From: a virus
IMG/VR virus record: IMGVR_UViG_3300022213_000237
Coordinates: 1-64,000 of that record
Direction: 5' to 3' (one strand)
Length of the DNA: 64,000 bases
Shown: positions 32,177-41,015 of the stretch, piece by piece
How positions within the stretch are numbered: position 1 is the first letter of the stretch
Layout of the letters: every line of letters starts with the position of its first letter
Position numbers and translations under genes: made by a program
Notes under the pieces: model-generated
Told to the model about the DNA's origin: nothing
Database searches by the model: none
The model's input: only the letters and a program-made list of their open reading frames with translations

Positions 32177-34291
32177 ATGGCTATTCAAGACGATTTTAGT
32201 ATTTCTGCAACTGGCGATATTCGCTATACTGGCTCTGGAGCCAACTATACGGTAATTGCACTCCATCGCTGGCTTGGCGACTTGATGGACGACGCTCAGG
32301 CATCGGGTAACGATATCCTTGACATTACCGACGCCACTGCTTCTGAACGCGCCACCGACAACCTAATTACTTTAAAATCTCCGTATAATATCGACGCCGT
32401 AGCTGCTCAGCATTTATATGACGGTTCTATTGTACAAAGCAATGGCGATGATATCTGGGACGGTTTGGTAGTTATCGCTCCTGCTGGCAGCTATTTATAT
32501 ATCCAACAAAACGGTAATAACGTAACGCCCAACTTCTGGACCACGGGACTAAACGCCGACTCAGCTAACGGTATTAGTCACCGTTTCATGATTAAAGTAC
32601 GGTCAGGTGGATCTGATATCGACGGACGACGTCTAGTTGGTATTACCCGTGAACACGGTAAAGTGTATTCAGAATTTAGAATTAACGGTACCTCTCGCGG
32701 CAACAACGTTCTGGCTCTCAGTGCTGGAGACGACCTAAACTTTACTACTTCAGCCGCTACAATCAAGGGTTGGAATACCATCTCAAATACTGAAGGGTAT
32801 CGCCTATTAGACGTAGACAACAATACCGTCAACGAAGCTTACTACAGCGAATGGAATAGAGCTACTTTTTCGATTAATCAGTTGTATGAACGAACCAAAT
32901 GGCTCTCAAGACGGGCTACGGTTGAGGATTCCAATTCAGATACCGGCACGGATTATGCTATCGGCAATGGCACTATTACTGGCCAGGCTCAGTCATTTGC
33001 AAACGGTAGCGTAGCACAATACGTTACCAGAGTTCATGCCAGATTGCGCAAAACCGGCTCTCCTACTGGCAACCTTACGGCCAAAATTTATGCCCATAGC
33101 GGATCTTTTGGATCTTCGTCGGTTCCTACTGGCGGAGCGCTGGCGACTAGCGTGAACATCGACGTCTCAAAGCTAACCACCACTTACGCTGAAACTGAAA
33201 TTGGATTCACTACCCAATATTTAATGACTGCTTCCACCAACTACGTAGTATCATTTGAATATAGTGGTGGAGATGGGTCTAATTATGTAGAAGTAGAAGG
33301 CGCAGCGTCTGGCACGCACGCCGGAAATCGCTCAGAAAACACTGGATCTTGGGGAGCGTCTGCTGGTTCTGATTTGTGGTTTGCGGTTTACGACTCACCT
33401 CAACTTTATGGTTTGTCAGGCGAAGTGTTCCGTGGCATCACACACGAAGTTGCAATAGGATCACCTTCAGGCACATTCAATGCAGTAGAATTAGTCACTT
33501 GGTCTGGTGGTAGCGGCCAAATGTTTGCTATTGACTCGCCTACTGCTGGAACTAAGATGTGGATCCAGCTCTTGACTGGTGTAGCGCCAACCAACACTCA
33601 AACTATCACTGGATTTAGTAGTTCTGCAACGGCGGTAGCTAGTGGTACTGCGACTGAACGTTCTTTATCGTTCCCGTTCCTGGGCGTTTCCACCGGCTCC
33701 GCGCTTATTGGTGGATACGGAGTTGGTGTCGAAACGGCAGACTTGACTGCTTCTGACAAGCTATTCGATCTGACTAACACTCAGCGCACTCCGCCAAACA
33801 ACGTGACGTTTACGGTCCAAGGGCTTGTTGCTTCTGAAGATCGTGTTCTAGTAGGTCCAGAATCAGGCGGTACTCTAGACGAAGCTCAGTTCGCCCTCAA
33901 TACTACGCTCAGTGGAGCGACCGAGACTTCTGTGGTTATTACCACTACCATTCCGTCTGACACTCCGTCATCTGGAACTATTCGCATAGAGCTTGATAGC
34001 GGGATTTATCGACGAGTGCCTTATACTTCATTCTCTGGATCTACATTCACCATCGCCAGCACTGATTTTAGTTCAGACAACGCAACTGCTCCAGCTAATG
34101 TGTATATTTCTTACATTGACAAGCTTGCGGGTTCGTCCAGCGAGACCTTCACCGTAGTTTATTCTTCGAATCGTTCATTGTTTGTACGTGTACGCGACGG
34201 TGGCGGCACTCCGATCAAGACCTTCGAAACTACCGGTACTTTGGGGTCGGCAGGCGGTTCATCTACAGTAATTCGTACTAGCGATACATAA
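32177..34291 (+). CDS. large tail fibre/appendage protein
   Basis: 704 residues, Ser/Thr/Gly/Asn-rich and beta-dominated. Residues about 250-395 look like a carbohydrate-binding-type beta sandwich (QYVTRVHARLRKTGSPTGN, YVVSFEYSGGDGSNYVEV). The C terminus has another beta domain. No catalytic motif seen. Likely a receptor-binding or decorating appendage. Confidence 0.7.
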   Translation: MAIQDDFSISATGDIRYTGSGANYTVIALHRWLGDLMDDAQASGNDILDITDATASERATDNLITLKSPYNIDAVAAQHLYDGSIVQSNGDDIWDGLVVIAPAGSYLYIQQNGNNVTPNFWTTGLNADSANGISHRFMIKVRSGGSDIDGRRLVGITREHGKVYSEFRINGTSRGNNVLALSAGDDLNFTTSAATIKGWNTISNTEGYRLLDVDNNTVNEAYYSEWNRATFSINQLYERTKWLSRRATVEDSNSDTGTDYAIGNGTITGQAQSFANGSVAQYVTRVHARLRKTGSPTGNLTAKIYAHSGSFGSSSVPTGGALATSVNIDVSKLTTTYAETEIGFTTQYLMTASTNYVVSFEYSGGDGSNYVEVEGAASGTHAGNRSENTGSWGASAGSDLWFAVYDSPQLYGLSGEVFRGITHEVAIGSPSGTFNAVELVTWSGGSGQMFAIDSPTAGTKMWIQLLTGVAPTNTQTITGFSSSATAVASGTATERSLSFPFLGVSTGSALIGGYGVGVETADLTASDKLFDLTNTQRTPPNNVTFTVQGLVASEDRVLVGPESGGTLDEAQFALNTTLSGATETSVVITTTIPSDTPSSGTIRIELDSGIYRRVPYTSFSGSTFTIASTDFSSDNATAPANVYISYIDKLAGSSSETFTVVYSSNRSLFVRVRDGGGTPIKTFETTGTLGSAGGSSTVIRTSDT

Positions 34292-34306
34292 TATTTATGG
34301 TGGTGA

Positions 34307-36130
34307 ATGGCTTCTGTAACCAACAATATGACCCGCATCCACGATGCGGAAGGCACACTCACCGCCGGTAATATCCCTTCCGGTGGTGCTGGTGCTACTG
34401 CTAATACAGACATTTTCTTACAAGGAAGTCAATCGTTAGGTAAACGTATTACTGTAACGGCAAGCACCGAAGGGTTTGCGTTAGTTGACGCCGCAGACAA
34501 CGATTGTTCGGCCTCTGGTACACATGTTGGTATGTGGATTTGGATTACACACTACTCAATCATGGACGATTTGCGTGTATCGCTATCTACTGGCACTACT
34601 CCATCCACGAACTACGATTATCACACAGTCCCTCTTTCAGAGTTCCCCGCCCTTGGTGGTTGGAAACGCGTGTGGGTACACGTAAACCGCACACCTAGCG
34701 GTACGGCGGGCTCGGGGTTAACCGAATCTCAGGTTCGATGTTATGGCGTACAAGTATCTTTTAGCTCCGGTCCTGGCGGTAGCGCTGCCAATTTGATGTT
34801 AGATGCAGCAGATTACGTTACTGGTCCTGCTTTGACCTTAACTGGAACGAGCGGGGTCTGGACTGATTTTACTACTTCAGATGAAAACTCTACCAATCAA
34901 TATGGTGTAATGCGTAATGTAGGCGGGGTCTATAACTTATTCGCTAGAGTTAAATTGGGCACCAGCGGCTCCTCTCTCGCATTCACGGATTCGAATTTTG
35001 CAGTCGTATACCCAGTTCAGTCACTCGTTCAGTCAACTTGGATGGGAATAGACGTTAGCCTGGAGCATGCTAGTACTGCAATTTCTTGGACAAACGGCGT
35101 TATAAAATCTGTATCAACCTCTGGTAATCAAGGTGATCTTTCGGTTGTTGGAACTTCCGGAACGCTTACTGCTACCGGAATGACAATGGCGTCGCTGCGT
35201 GCGGTCACTTTAACTTCGGTTTGTTCTTTTACGAACTCTTCGTTTATTAGCTGTGGTCAAATTACGGCTCCTGGTAGCACTTTGACCGGTAATAAATATT
35301 CAGGATACGAAGGAACTACCGACAGTGCTTATTTAGTATGGGATGTCAATACCGATACAGACGGCAAGCTAGATAGCTCGAGTTTTACTAAAGGTACTGC
35401 CGCCACCCATGCGATTGAATTGGGTACTTCTAGTCCAACGAGCGTGACGTTACGAAATATCGCCTTTTCTGGATACAATGCAAGCAATGCCCAGAACGAT
35501 TCTACAATTTTGGTCAGTAGAACCACAGGCACAGTAACTATCAGCTTAGTTGGATGTAGTGGAAACATTAGCTATAAGTCGGCTGGAGCTACCGTTACGT
35601 TGGTTGTAGATCCTGTAACGACTCAAGTCACCGTCAGGGACGTAGACACCGGGTCAGTTATACAAAATGCTCGAGTTTTACTAAAAACAGCAGACGGTAC
35701 GGGGCCGATGCCGTATCAAAAATCTACGACCATAACTAGGTCTGGTGCCACGGCCACGGCTTCATGTACCGGCCACGGATTAGTGACTAACGATTACGTT
35801 GTCATCAAAGGCGCTACCCAACAAGAATATAATGGTGTCTTTCAAGTAACAGTTTCGGACGCCAATACATTTACGTACACAGTTACTGGCACACCAGCCA
35901 CACCAGCCACTGGCACCATCACTACCACAGGCGCTCCGTTATACGGCCTAACCAACGCTTTTGGTATACTGTCTGCAACTAGGTCATTTACGACCAGCCA
36001 GCCAATTACAGGATGGGTTAGAAAGTCAAGTAGTGCCGATAACCCTAAATATAAAACCAGTACAGTCGGCGGAACCATTAGTAATACTACGGGGTTCTCT
36101 ACTACTATACAAATGATACCGGACCAATAA
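34307..36130 (+). CDS. large tail fibre/appendage protein
   Basis: 607 residues with the same composition as the upstream fibre. Residues about 200-430 have the short repeated strands expected of a right-handed beta-helix (LTATGMTMASLRAVTL, CSFTNSSFISCGQI). A domain near 475-545 (TASCTGHGLVTNDYVVIKGA) resembles a beta module common in fibres. Start ATG after GGTGGTGA. Function inferred from composition and position. Confidence 0.7.
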   Translation: MASVTNNMTRIHDAEGTLTAGNIPSGGAGATANTDIFLQGSQSLGKRITVTASTEGFALVDAADNDCSASGTHVGMWIWITHYSIMDDLRVSLSTGTTPSTNYDYHTVPLSEFPALGGWKRVWVHVNRTPSGTAGSGLTESQVRCYGVQVSFSSGPGGSAANLMLDAADYVTGPALTLTGTSGVWTDFTTSDENSTNQYGVMRNVGGVYNLFARVKLGTSGSSLAFTDSNFAVVYPVQSLVQSTWMGIDVSLEHASTAISWTNGVIKSVSTSGNQGDLSVVGTSGTLTATGMTMASLRAVTLTSVCSFTNSSFISCGQITAPGSTLTGNKYSGYEGTTDSAYLVWDVNTDTDGKLDSSSFTKGTAATHAIELGTSSPTSVTLRNIAFSGYNASNAQNDSTILVSRTTGTVTISLVGCSGNISYKSAGATVTLVVDPVTTQVTVRDVDTGSVIQNARVLLKTADGTGPMPYQKSTTITRSGATATASCTGHGLVTNDYVVIKGATQQEYNGVFQVTVSDANTFTYTVTGTPATPATGTITTTGAPLYGLTNAFGILSATRSFTTSQPITGWVRKSSSADNPKYKTSTVGGTISNTTGFSTTIQMIPDQ

Positions 36131-36331
36131 ATGAGTGAACTAGATAAGAAAAATGCTGCAGCAGTATTTTTAGCCATTAGGAATATGGAAGAAAAAATGT
36201 TGGCCCAAGATGCAAAAATTCAGACATTGCATACTTTAGTACTTGATTTAATTAATCGTGTAGATAGTGTTGATCAAAAATGGGCACTACAAAAAATTGC
36301 AAGTATGGGAACAGGAGCGACTGTTAAATAA
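36131..36331 (+). CDS. small coiled-coil tail protein
   Basis: 66 residues, directly abutting the fibre gene. A helix spans residues 5-55 (IRNMEEKMLAQDAKIQTLH) with heptad spacing. Probably an oligomerising fibre accessory; no family recognised. Confidence 0.6.
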   Translation: MSELDKKNAAAVFLAIRNMEEKMLAQDAKIQTLHTLVLDLINRVDSVDQKWALQKIASMGTGATVK

Positions 36332-36835
36332 ATGATATCTATAAATTGGGGCACACGAGTTATTTCGATACCGAAAGCCGACACGACACTTATACAGCTT
36401 ACGCCGTTTGAAATTAGGGAACTAGATTTAAATGCTTTTAGGTTAGCATTAAAAGATCTTGAGGACAGCGAAAATGGAATGGCTTTCCCTTACACACACA
36501 ATCACAATCCACCGGTATCTGTAGGTGGAGTTACGTTGGCTCGAGTTATTGAATTAGTTAACGACTACACTGTAACTTTTGAGAATGGCAACTATGCCGT
36601 GAATCTAGTCGGCGGCAATAGTAATGTAGCCGACAAGGTTAACTTGAATACAGTATCTGTGCGTGCCGCCAATTCCGCTGGCTTGGTACATTCCAGAGAG
36701 ATCGAAGAGCTTCATAAGCTACAAGGATTGAAGTCTGGATCCCCTATGACTGTCACCCCTACGTCTAGGACCGTAGACACCATCACCCAGACCATTTCGA
36801 CCTCAGGCAGCGACGTCACCGTAACCAGAAGCTAA
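36332..36835 (+). CDS. tail structural protein
   Basis: 167 residues. The middle (YTVTFENGNYAVNLVGGNSNVADKV...SVRAANSAGLV) matches a pattern I associate with phage tail or baseplate proteins that carry a NYAVN...NSN motif. C terminus Ser/Thr-rich. Abuts the upstream gene. Confidence 0.65.
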   Translation: MISINWGTRVISIPKADTTLIQLTPFEIRELDLNAFRLALKDLEDSENGMAFPYTHNHNPPVSVGGVTLARVIELVNDYTVTFENGNYAVNLVGGNSNVADKVNLNTVSVRAANSAGLVHSREIEELHKLQGLKSGSPMTVTPTSRTVDTITQTISTSGSDVTVTRS

Positions 36836-36843
36836 AGGCGTTT

Positions 36844-37491
36844 ATGGCAATTAGCCCTCTATCCGTTGCTACAGATGGACTTCAACCGGTTCCTATTGCT
36901 ACATTAAGTGTAGCGACTGCTGGGTATCAATCAAGCAGTGCTCCAACCATTTATGTAAATGGTGTTGGAATTGTTCAAACAATACTATTGGGAAATAGTG
37001 AACTTAACCTACTTACTTCAACAATATCTGCCGGCATTCAACAATCAATTGCTTTAAGTGAGTCTACTGTTGGACTATCGGCGTCCCCGGCTTCTGTAGG
37101 AATTTTAGAGGAGGTACTGGTTGGACGACCAAACATCAATGCCGACGGCTCACCCCTATCGGTCTCCTCCGCTCAAGCCGCAGCCTTGCGAAGTCTTAGT
37201 TTGTTACTTCACGACGCCTTTGCTGATGGTATTGAGAATACTGATTCCGAACATGTAGCAGATCGAATCAAAGTATTCGTGAATTTGTCCGCGCTTCAAC
37301 AAGAACAAGTTGAAAACATATTCAATGAAGCCGCAGCCGCATTTACCAGGGCTCTGAACATTCCAGGAGAGCTGCCTACCACCAGTAATGATAGTTCTGT
37401 TACATTGGCCAAATTGACGACCACACCAGGCAGCACGGGTTCATTGACGTTCGTGGACGGTATTTTAACGGTTAAGGTAGATCCTACTTAG
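36844..37491 (+). CDS. tail-associated protein with two modules
   Basis: 215 residues. The first half has repeated beta units (PLSVATDGLQPVPIATLSVAT and later segments). The second half (FADGIENTD...SVTLAKLT...GSLTFVDGILTVKVDPT) is homologous to the 31360 protein. Closes the first fibre cluster; convergent minus-strand genes follow 3 bases later. Confidence 0.65.
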   Translation: MAISPLSVATDGLQPVPIATLSVATAGYQSSSAPTIYVNGVGIVQTILLGNSELNLLTSTISAGIQQSIALSESTVGLSASPASVGILEEVLVGRPNINADGSPLSVSSAQAAALRSLSLLLHDAFADGIENTDSEHVADRIKVFVNLSALQQEQVENIFNEAAAAFTRALNIPGELPTTSNDSSVTLAKLTTTPGSTGSLTFVDGILTVKVDPT

Positions 37492-37494
37492 CTT

Positions 37495-37863
37495 TCAGAA
37501 CCCGTAATCACTCCAATCTTCGTTCCAATCTTCGCTCCACTCTTCGAAAGGATCTTGTCTTTCGGAAATGAACCCGCTCTCGAGATCTTCAACGTAATCA
37601 CCCCTAGCATTACAGGCCAGACAAATAGGAGCCATTAGCGGTTCCTTTTCCCACTCCCATTCGTGGGGAGAATCGAAGTGAGTAGAGGTCCCATCAGGCA
37701 GTTTAGAAGTACCAGGAGTATTTGCGTACATCTTATACAGAGCCTGTACTCGTTCTTCAGTCCACGGCTTAAAAGTGGATTGAACTTTATTTGGCGGCTG
37801 CGAAGGCGGACTAGGCTTCTTCTTTACTGCTTTCTTGGTTTTCTTTACTTTAACCTTTTTCAT
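37495..37863 (-). CDS. hypothetical protein
   Basis: 122 residues from the ATG that overlaps the previous stop (ATGA). A very basic N terminus (KKVKVKKTKKAVKKKPS) could be a nucleic-acid tail. CLACNARGDY gives one zinc-knuckle pair. The end is acidic and Trp-rich (EEWSEDWNEDWSDYGF). No family recognised. Confidence 0.6.
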   Translation of the reverse strand: MKKVKVKKTKKAVKKKPSPPSQPPNKVQSTFKPWTEERVQALYKMYANTPGTSKLPDGTSTHFDSPHEWEWEKEPLMAPICLACNARGDYVEDLESGFISERQDPFEEWSEDWNEDWSDYGF

Positions 37864-38105
37864 GTCCAATCCGCTTCCTTAAGAGTTTTGAGGAATTCTT
37901 CGTCCAAATCTTCGGCCTCTTCATCGCTGCCCGAACAAGTAGACGTGATTCGATTCCTGAAGAACCATTGATAGTCCCCATCTGGGGATATTTCTAAGTC
38001 GGCGTAGGAGTTATTTCTGCTCCACATGAGGACTAGATTTTTGTCTTCGTTGAGATAAATGGCTGGAGCAGGCACTGCCTCAAATCCTTTATCTATTAGA
38101 TTCAA
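37860..38105 (-). CDS. small hypothetical protein (TTG start)
   Basis: 81 residues. The frame opens at a stop just upstream, leaving TTG at 38105 as the only early start. It overlaps the preceding stop as TTGA. Beta-rich centre, acidic C terminus (GSDEEAEDLDEEFL). Coupled to both neighbours by overlapping codons. Confidence 0.55.
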   Translation of the reverse strand: MNLIDKGFEAVPAPAIYLNEDKNLVLMWSRNNSYADLEISPDGDYQWFFRNRITSTCSGSDEEAEDLDEEFLKTLKEADWT

Positions 38106-38200
38106 AAATTATGAAAAGCAATACATTGGAACCCGGTAACGGCGGCCTCAAAGGCTTTAACGGCTTCAATCCATTCTTTAGATCGCTTATAGTCTGACAT
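38102..38200 (-). CDS. micro-protein of 32 residues
   Basis: MSDYKRSKEWIEAVKAFE followed by AAVTGFQCIAFHNF. Ribosome site TTTTGGAGC five bases before ATG, and its TGA overlaps the TTG of the next gene. First gene after the bidirectional terminator. Function unknown. Confidence 0.5.
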   Translation of the reverse strand: MSDYKRSKEWIEAVKAFEAAVTGFQCIAFHNF

Positions 38201-38215
38201 GATTGCTCCAAAAGA

Positions 38216-38254
38216 AAAACACTCTAGCACATGGAGAGGATGCTAGAGTGTTTT
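38216..38254. terminator. bidirectional intrinsic terminator
   Basis: AACACTCTAGCA pairs with TGCTAGAGTGTT, flanked by A-rich and T-rich runs on the two sides. It separates two minus-strand units and would also stop plus-strand transcription. Confidence 0.88.
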
Positions 38255-38269
38255 GACTACTACTTCAGG

Positions 38270-38527
38270 TTAGAAAGCTGCGAATACGGTGGCACCGTTA
38301 CGGCGTACGGGGCCACGTGGATCGAAAACGACTTTGATGTCGCCTGCGGCCTCGAGTTCATAGGTACGGGCTCGAACAGAAGCAGGCCGAACACCGGTTC
38401 CGTCGTCGTTAACAAAGCGTTTGTTAATTGATTCGTAGGCCTCGCGCACGGTGACGCCATTGCGGCGACGCTTTGCCATTTGGAGAATGAGTTGCTTGAG
38501 AGTTACGTTTTTGGTTGTAGTTGTCAT
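38270..38527 (-). CDS. small winged-helix-like protein
   Basis: 85 residues. LKQLILQMAKRRRNGVTVREAYESI followed by VRARTYELEAAGDIKVV reads as helix-turn-helix plus wing, with basic residues for DNA contact. A transcription regulator is possible. AAGGA lies about 10 bases before ATG. Immediately upstream of the strong terminator. Confidence 0.65.
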   Translation of the reverse strand: MTTTTKNVTLKQLILQMAKRRRNGVTVREAYESINKRFVNDDGTGVRPASVRARTYELEAAGDIKVVFDPRGPVRRNGATVFAAF

Positions 38528-38584
38528 TGCTTAAAATTCCTTGTGAGTTTGAGTCGGTGCTCGGTCTATTTGTAACGGGAAGAT

Positions 38585-38773
38585 CTATTTGCATTCACAC
38601 GTGGTCGTGCCGTAAGGACCGGCGTAGCCGCAGGAGCGAACCCCGTTGGAACACACCTCCTTACATTCTTCACACACAGACTTCTTGGGCAGCTTACATG
38701 CGGGCGTACCTCCATCAGGCGCAGTCGACGGCTCCGTCGTAGACAGAAGAGACATAAGCAAAAAGATTTTCAT
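38585..38773 (-). CDS. small secreted cysteine-rich protein
   Basis: 62 residues. The N terminus KIFLLMSLLSTTEPS is a likely signal peptide. The mature part has seven cysteines (CKLPKKSVCEECKEVCSNG, then CG and CEC), suggesting disulfides in the periplasm. AAAGAGGAAAACTC gives the ribosome site. Function unknown; possibly an envelope effector. Confidence 0.6.
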   Translation of the reverse strand: MKIFLLMSLLSTTEPSTAPDGGTPACKLPKKSVCEECKEVCSNGVRSCGYAGPYGTTTCECK

Positions 38774-38825
38774 GAGTTTTCCTCTTTGGGGAGTACTGAT
38801 TTTTGTAGCGTCGCGATCTTATCCG

Positions 38826-39008
38826 CTAACACCCAATTCCCTTTTTCAGATATTCGACTTGGCGTCGAAGCTCCGCGTTCTCGCCCCTAGCGGCTCTACG
38901 GTCTTTTTCGGCTTTGAGCTTTGCCGCCGCCCACCTTTCGTTGGCAGCAATCAGCGCGTTCCGTAACCTCTCAATTTCTTTGAGTGCCTCATCAAGAGTG
39001 AGGGGCAT
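38826..39008 (-). CDS. small coiled-coil protein
   Basis: 60 residues: LDEALKEIERLRNALIAANE and a second Arg/Glu helix, giving one continuous coiled coil. ATG at 39008 is used; upstream in-frame starts would overlap the preceding gene. No function assignable. Confidence 0.55.
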   Translation of the reverse strand: MPLTLDEALKEIERLRNALIAANERWAAAKLKAEKDRRAARGENAELRRQVEYLKKGIGC

Positions 39009-39022
39009 GGGGGCTTGTTCTC

Positions 39023-39385
39023 TCACTTTAAGGCTCCGTAAGGAGTAAAGACAGGGCAATAGTCCGTGTGCGTGGGTCCATAGCCGGTGGCGTCGTAATA
39101 ACACCAAAGACAGTGGCCGTTAGAGTCAGGGTGAGCATCCACAGCCTTTGCGGTAGCGGTAACTCCTAAGTCGTAGGCCTCGAGTAAGAGCTGTCTATAC
39201 TTCTTCACTTCGCCTCTCAGCCTTTTAACCTCATTCACCAACATCATCGAATCTTCGCCAGTACATATTTCACAGCGCTCCCAGGGATCGCGCCCATGAA
39301 CGCATTGTAGAGGGGCGGCGTCGTAAGGAATCTCGAAAGCTTCGTTGGCCCGGTCCTGGATTTCTTGTAATTGATCTTCAGTCAT
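39023..39385 (-). CDS. hypothetical protein with zinc-knuckle motifs
   Basis: 120 residues. CVHGRDPWERCEIC near residue 28 and CLWC...HTDYCPV near the end are metal-site-like. A helix with coiled-coil character lies between. Resembles small phage proteins with a CVHG-x(6)-CxxC pattern; function unknown. Overlaps the upstream gene by 8 bases. Confidence 0.65.
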   Translation of the reverse strand: MTEDQLQEIQDRANEAFEIPYDAAPLQCVHGRDPWERCEICTGEDSMMLVNEVKRLRGEVKKYRQLLLEAYDLGVTATAKAVDAHPDSNGHCLWCYYDATGYGPTHTDYCPVFTPYGALK

Positions 39386-39644
39386 TTTTTAACCACCTGA
39401 CATATCCGTCTTCAATCCAAGTAACCATGTTGTTGCATCCGGGGCATGGCTCAGCAGCATACCCCGTCTTCGTATACCCCGTCTTCGTATACAAAGGCGA
39501 CTTAGGTAATGGATATCCGCACGGCTCCCAAGGGCATCTTGGGGTTCTTTTGCGCTTCTCGCCCAGGACGTGCTCGGCTAGCGCGTATCCAGCACAAAAG
39601 AAGAAAAATGCGAGAATAGGGCCGATAATGATTAGAGGTTCCAA
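39378..39644 (-). CDS. membrane-anchored small protein (TTG start)
   Basis: 88 residues. Strong AAGGAG five bases before TTG fixes the start. An N-terminal membrane helix (PLIIIGPILAFFFFCAGYALA) is followed by a cytoplasmic domain with CPWEPCGYP and CPGCN. A short duplication gives TKTGYTKTGY. Confidence 0.65.
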   Translation of the reverse strand: MEPLIIIGPILAFFFFCAGYALAEHVLGEKRKRTPRCPWEPCGYPLPKSPLYTKTGYTKTGYAAEPCPGCNNMVTWIEDGYVRWLKND

Positions 39645-39654
39645 AAATAACTCC

Positions 39655-39690
39655 TTGACAATTACAGTGTTTTATGGTTTAGTTGTGAAC
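39655..39690 (+). promoter_or_regulatory. sigma70-type promoter for 39691
   Basis: TTGACA at 39655, 17-base spacer, TTTAGT at 39678, ATG seven bases later. Same leaderless geometry as the minus-strand early promoters. Confidence 0.65.
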
Positions 39691-39966
39691 ATGAAAACTT
39701 ACTTACTGTTGTTTACCGCCTTGATCTCTGCCTGTACCTCCAAGACGCCACGCGTCAAGGAGGTCTGCGACCATCTGGGCGGTAACAAAGAAACCCACGA
39801 TTTCTGTATCAATAAGCTTGGATACATGAAGGAATACGCGCTTTTGCCCACGACTCCAGTAGAGCAAAAAGAGTATTACGACAAATTCATGCGATGCCTC
39901 ATGAAGCAAGACAATTGGGACGAGGCAGGTGAAGTGTGCTCTTCACTTAAGGTCGAAGAACCTTAA
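39691..39966 (+). CDS. small lipoprotein
   Basis: 91 residues. The N terminus MKTYLLLFTALISACTSK is a lipoprotein signal peptide with lipobox ALISAC. The mature part is helical with four more cysteines. It has its own promoter. Phage lipoproteins often serve in superinfection exclusion; here that is only a possibility. Confidence 0.75.
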   Translation: MKTYLLLFTALISACTSKTPRVKEVCDHLGGNKETHDFCINKLGYMKEYALLPTTPVEQKEYYDKFMRCLMKQDNWDEAGEVCSSLKVEEP

Positions 39967-40142
39967 GTGATGCCGTGTTTAGTGTCGTAGTAATTCCACC
40001 AAAGGGTCAGAATGAACGAGTTCAGCCAGACCGATGGTGCGCCCAGTGTTACGCCGTAGATGTGAAAAGGAAACGTATTACAGGCGTGTCCCACAAGAGC
40101 CAGGACCATGAATCGACCCAAAGTTTTTATAGTTTTGTCCAT
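39963..40142 (-). CDS. small membrane protein
   Basis: 59 residues with hydrophobic stretches (FMVLALVGHACNTF and VWLNSFILTLWW). TTCATA-N17-TATATT with six bases to ATG gives a leaderless-type promoter. A plus-strand frame across the same bases has no such support. Function unknown. Confidence 0.55.
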   Translation of the reverse strand: MDKTIKTLGRFMVLALVGHACNTFPFHIYGVTLGAPSVWLNSFILTLWWNYYDTKHGIT

Positions 40143-40177
40143 AAGAGCAATATACCTACAGATCAATTCGGTATGAA
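40143..40177 (-). promoter_or_regulatory. possible leaderless-type promoter for 40142
   Basis: TTCATA (40172-40177), 17-base spacer containing GATCT, TATATT (40149-40154), six bases to ATG. Confidence 0.45.
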
Positions 40178-40183
40178 GGAGAC

Positions 40184-40564
40184 ATGTATGGAATAGCTAA
40201 CAACCTTCCGGTACCATTGCTGCTTGCTATTGAGGATGTGCACGGGGAGCGCGTTTTCACCATAGACGGCAACGGAGCCACGACCTTCGGTCCGCATTAT
40301 GACGAAGACGAAGCCCTGCGCATACTGCGTTCTGTCTTCGGGTTTACATCATCTGATCAATATGTTGATTTTGCTTTTCGAGATGCCGCAAACAATACTT
40401 TAATTGAGTCAAAAACTAGGGGCGAAGTGAGCTTCAGCCCTAAAATCACCGACAGAAGAGTTATTAGTTTATTCCGGCGCATGGCTCACTATGTAGGTAA
40501 GTGTACGTGCGGCGCCGATTCCTGTGGACATCCTAACCATTCGTCTTGGTGCGATAAGGTATAA
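40184..40564 (+). CDS. hypothetical protein with C-terminal zinc motif
   Basis: 126 residues; GAAGGAG lies close before ATG. The first 100 residues are alpha/beta. The end, CTCGADSCGHPNHSSWC, is a likely metal site. The same CTCG/CPCS...C ending recurs in nearby small genes. No family recognised. Confidence 0.6.
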   Translation: MYGIANNLPVPLLLAIEDVHGERVFTIDGNGATTFGPHYDEDEALRILRSVFGFTSSDQYVDFAFRDAANNTLIESKTRGEVSFSPKITDRRVISLFRRMAHYVGKCTCGADSCGHPNHSSWCDKV

Positions 40565-40566
40565 AC

Positions 40567-40905
40567 ATGGAAGACTTGACTTACGATGATTGGAAAGAAG
40601 ACGGAGTCGCGTGCAGACGCTGTGGCAAGCCCGTTGAAGGCTTAATTTTAAAAACAAATGGTGCGAGCAGCACTCATTTGAGCTTGACCGGCTGCTGCGG
40701 TCCCACAAATGTATTTTACGCCTGGAAAGAAAAATCGAGTCTCCCATCGTTTGATGAGAGCAAAGAACTTGCTTGGATTAATCAGTTGTATTGCCGGCGT
40801 ACAGAGTCTGTGAGTAACGCGCTACCGATGCAGCCAACTACACGTCTTTGTAACTGCCCAATATCGTCGCTAATGGTTTCGGGTTGCCGCTGCGGCGGGA
40901 AGTAG
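40567..40905 (+). CDS. hypothetical cysteine-rich protein
   Basis: 112 residues. CRRCGKP and LTGCCGP at the start and CNCP...CRCGGK at the end make at least two metal sites. Follows the previous stop by two bases with little room for a separate ribosome site. Function unknown. Confidence 0.6.
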   Translation: MEDLTYDDWKEDGVACRRCGKPVEGLILKTNGASSTHLSLTGCCGPTNVFYAWKEKSSLPSFDESKELAWINQLYCRRTESVSNALPMQPTTRLCNCPISSLMVSGCRCGGK

Positions 40906-41015
40906 ATCCTACAGTAGAAGAGTGAAGAGCCACCTCGTGGTTGGGGTTGTTGACGGTGTGGGTTCCGAGCCGTGGCTAATTCGGGGCCGTCGATCCACCG
41001 GCTTTATTCAATTTA
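40906..41015 (+). other. 110-base intergenic stretch, possible structured leader
   Basis: Contains AGATCC right after the stop, then AGCCAC/GTGGCT and GACGG/CCGTC pairings that could form a long branched hairpin before the gene at 41016. No tRNA signature. Confidence 0.3.

Noticed and set aside
38231-38431. 66-residue plus-strand frame
   Set aside because: Begins inside the terminator hairpin and is antisense to the better supported winged-helix-like gene at 38270-38527.
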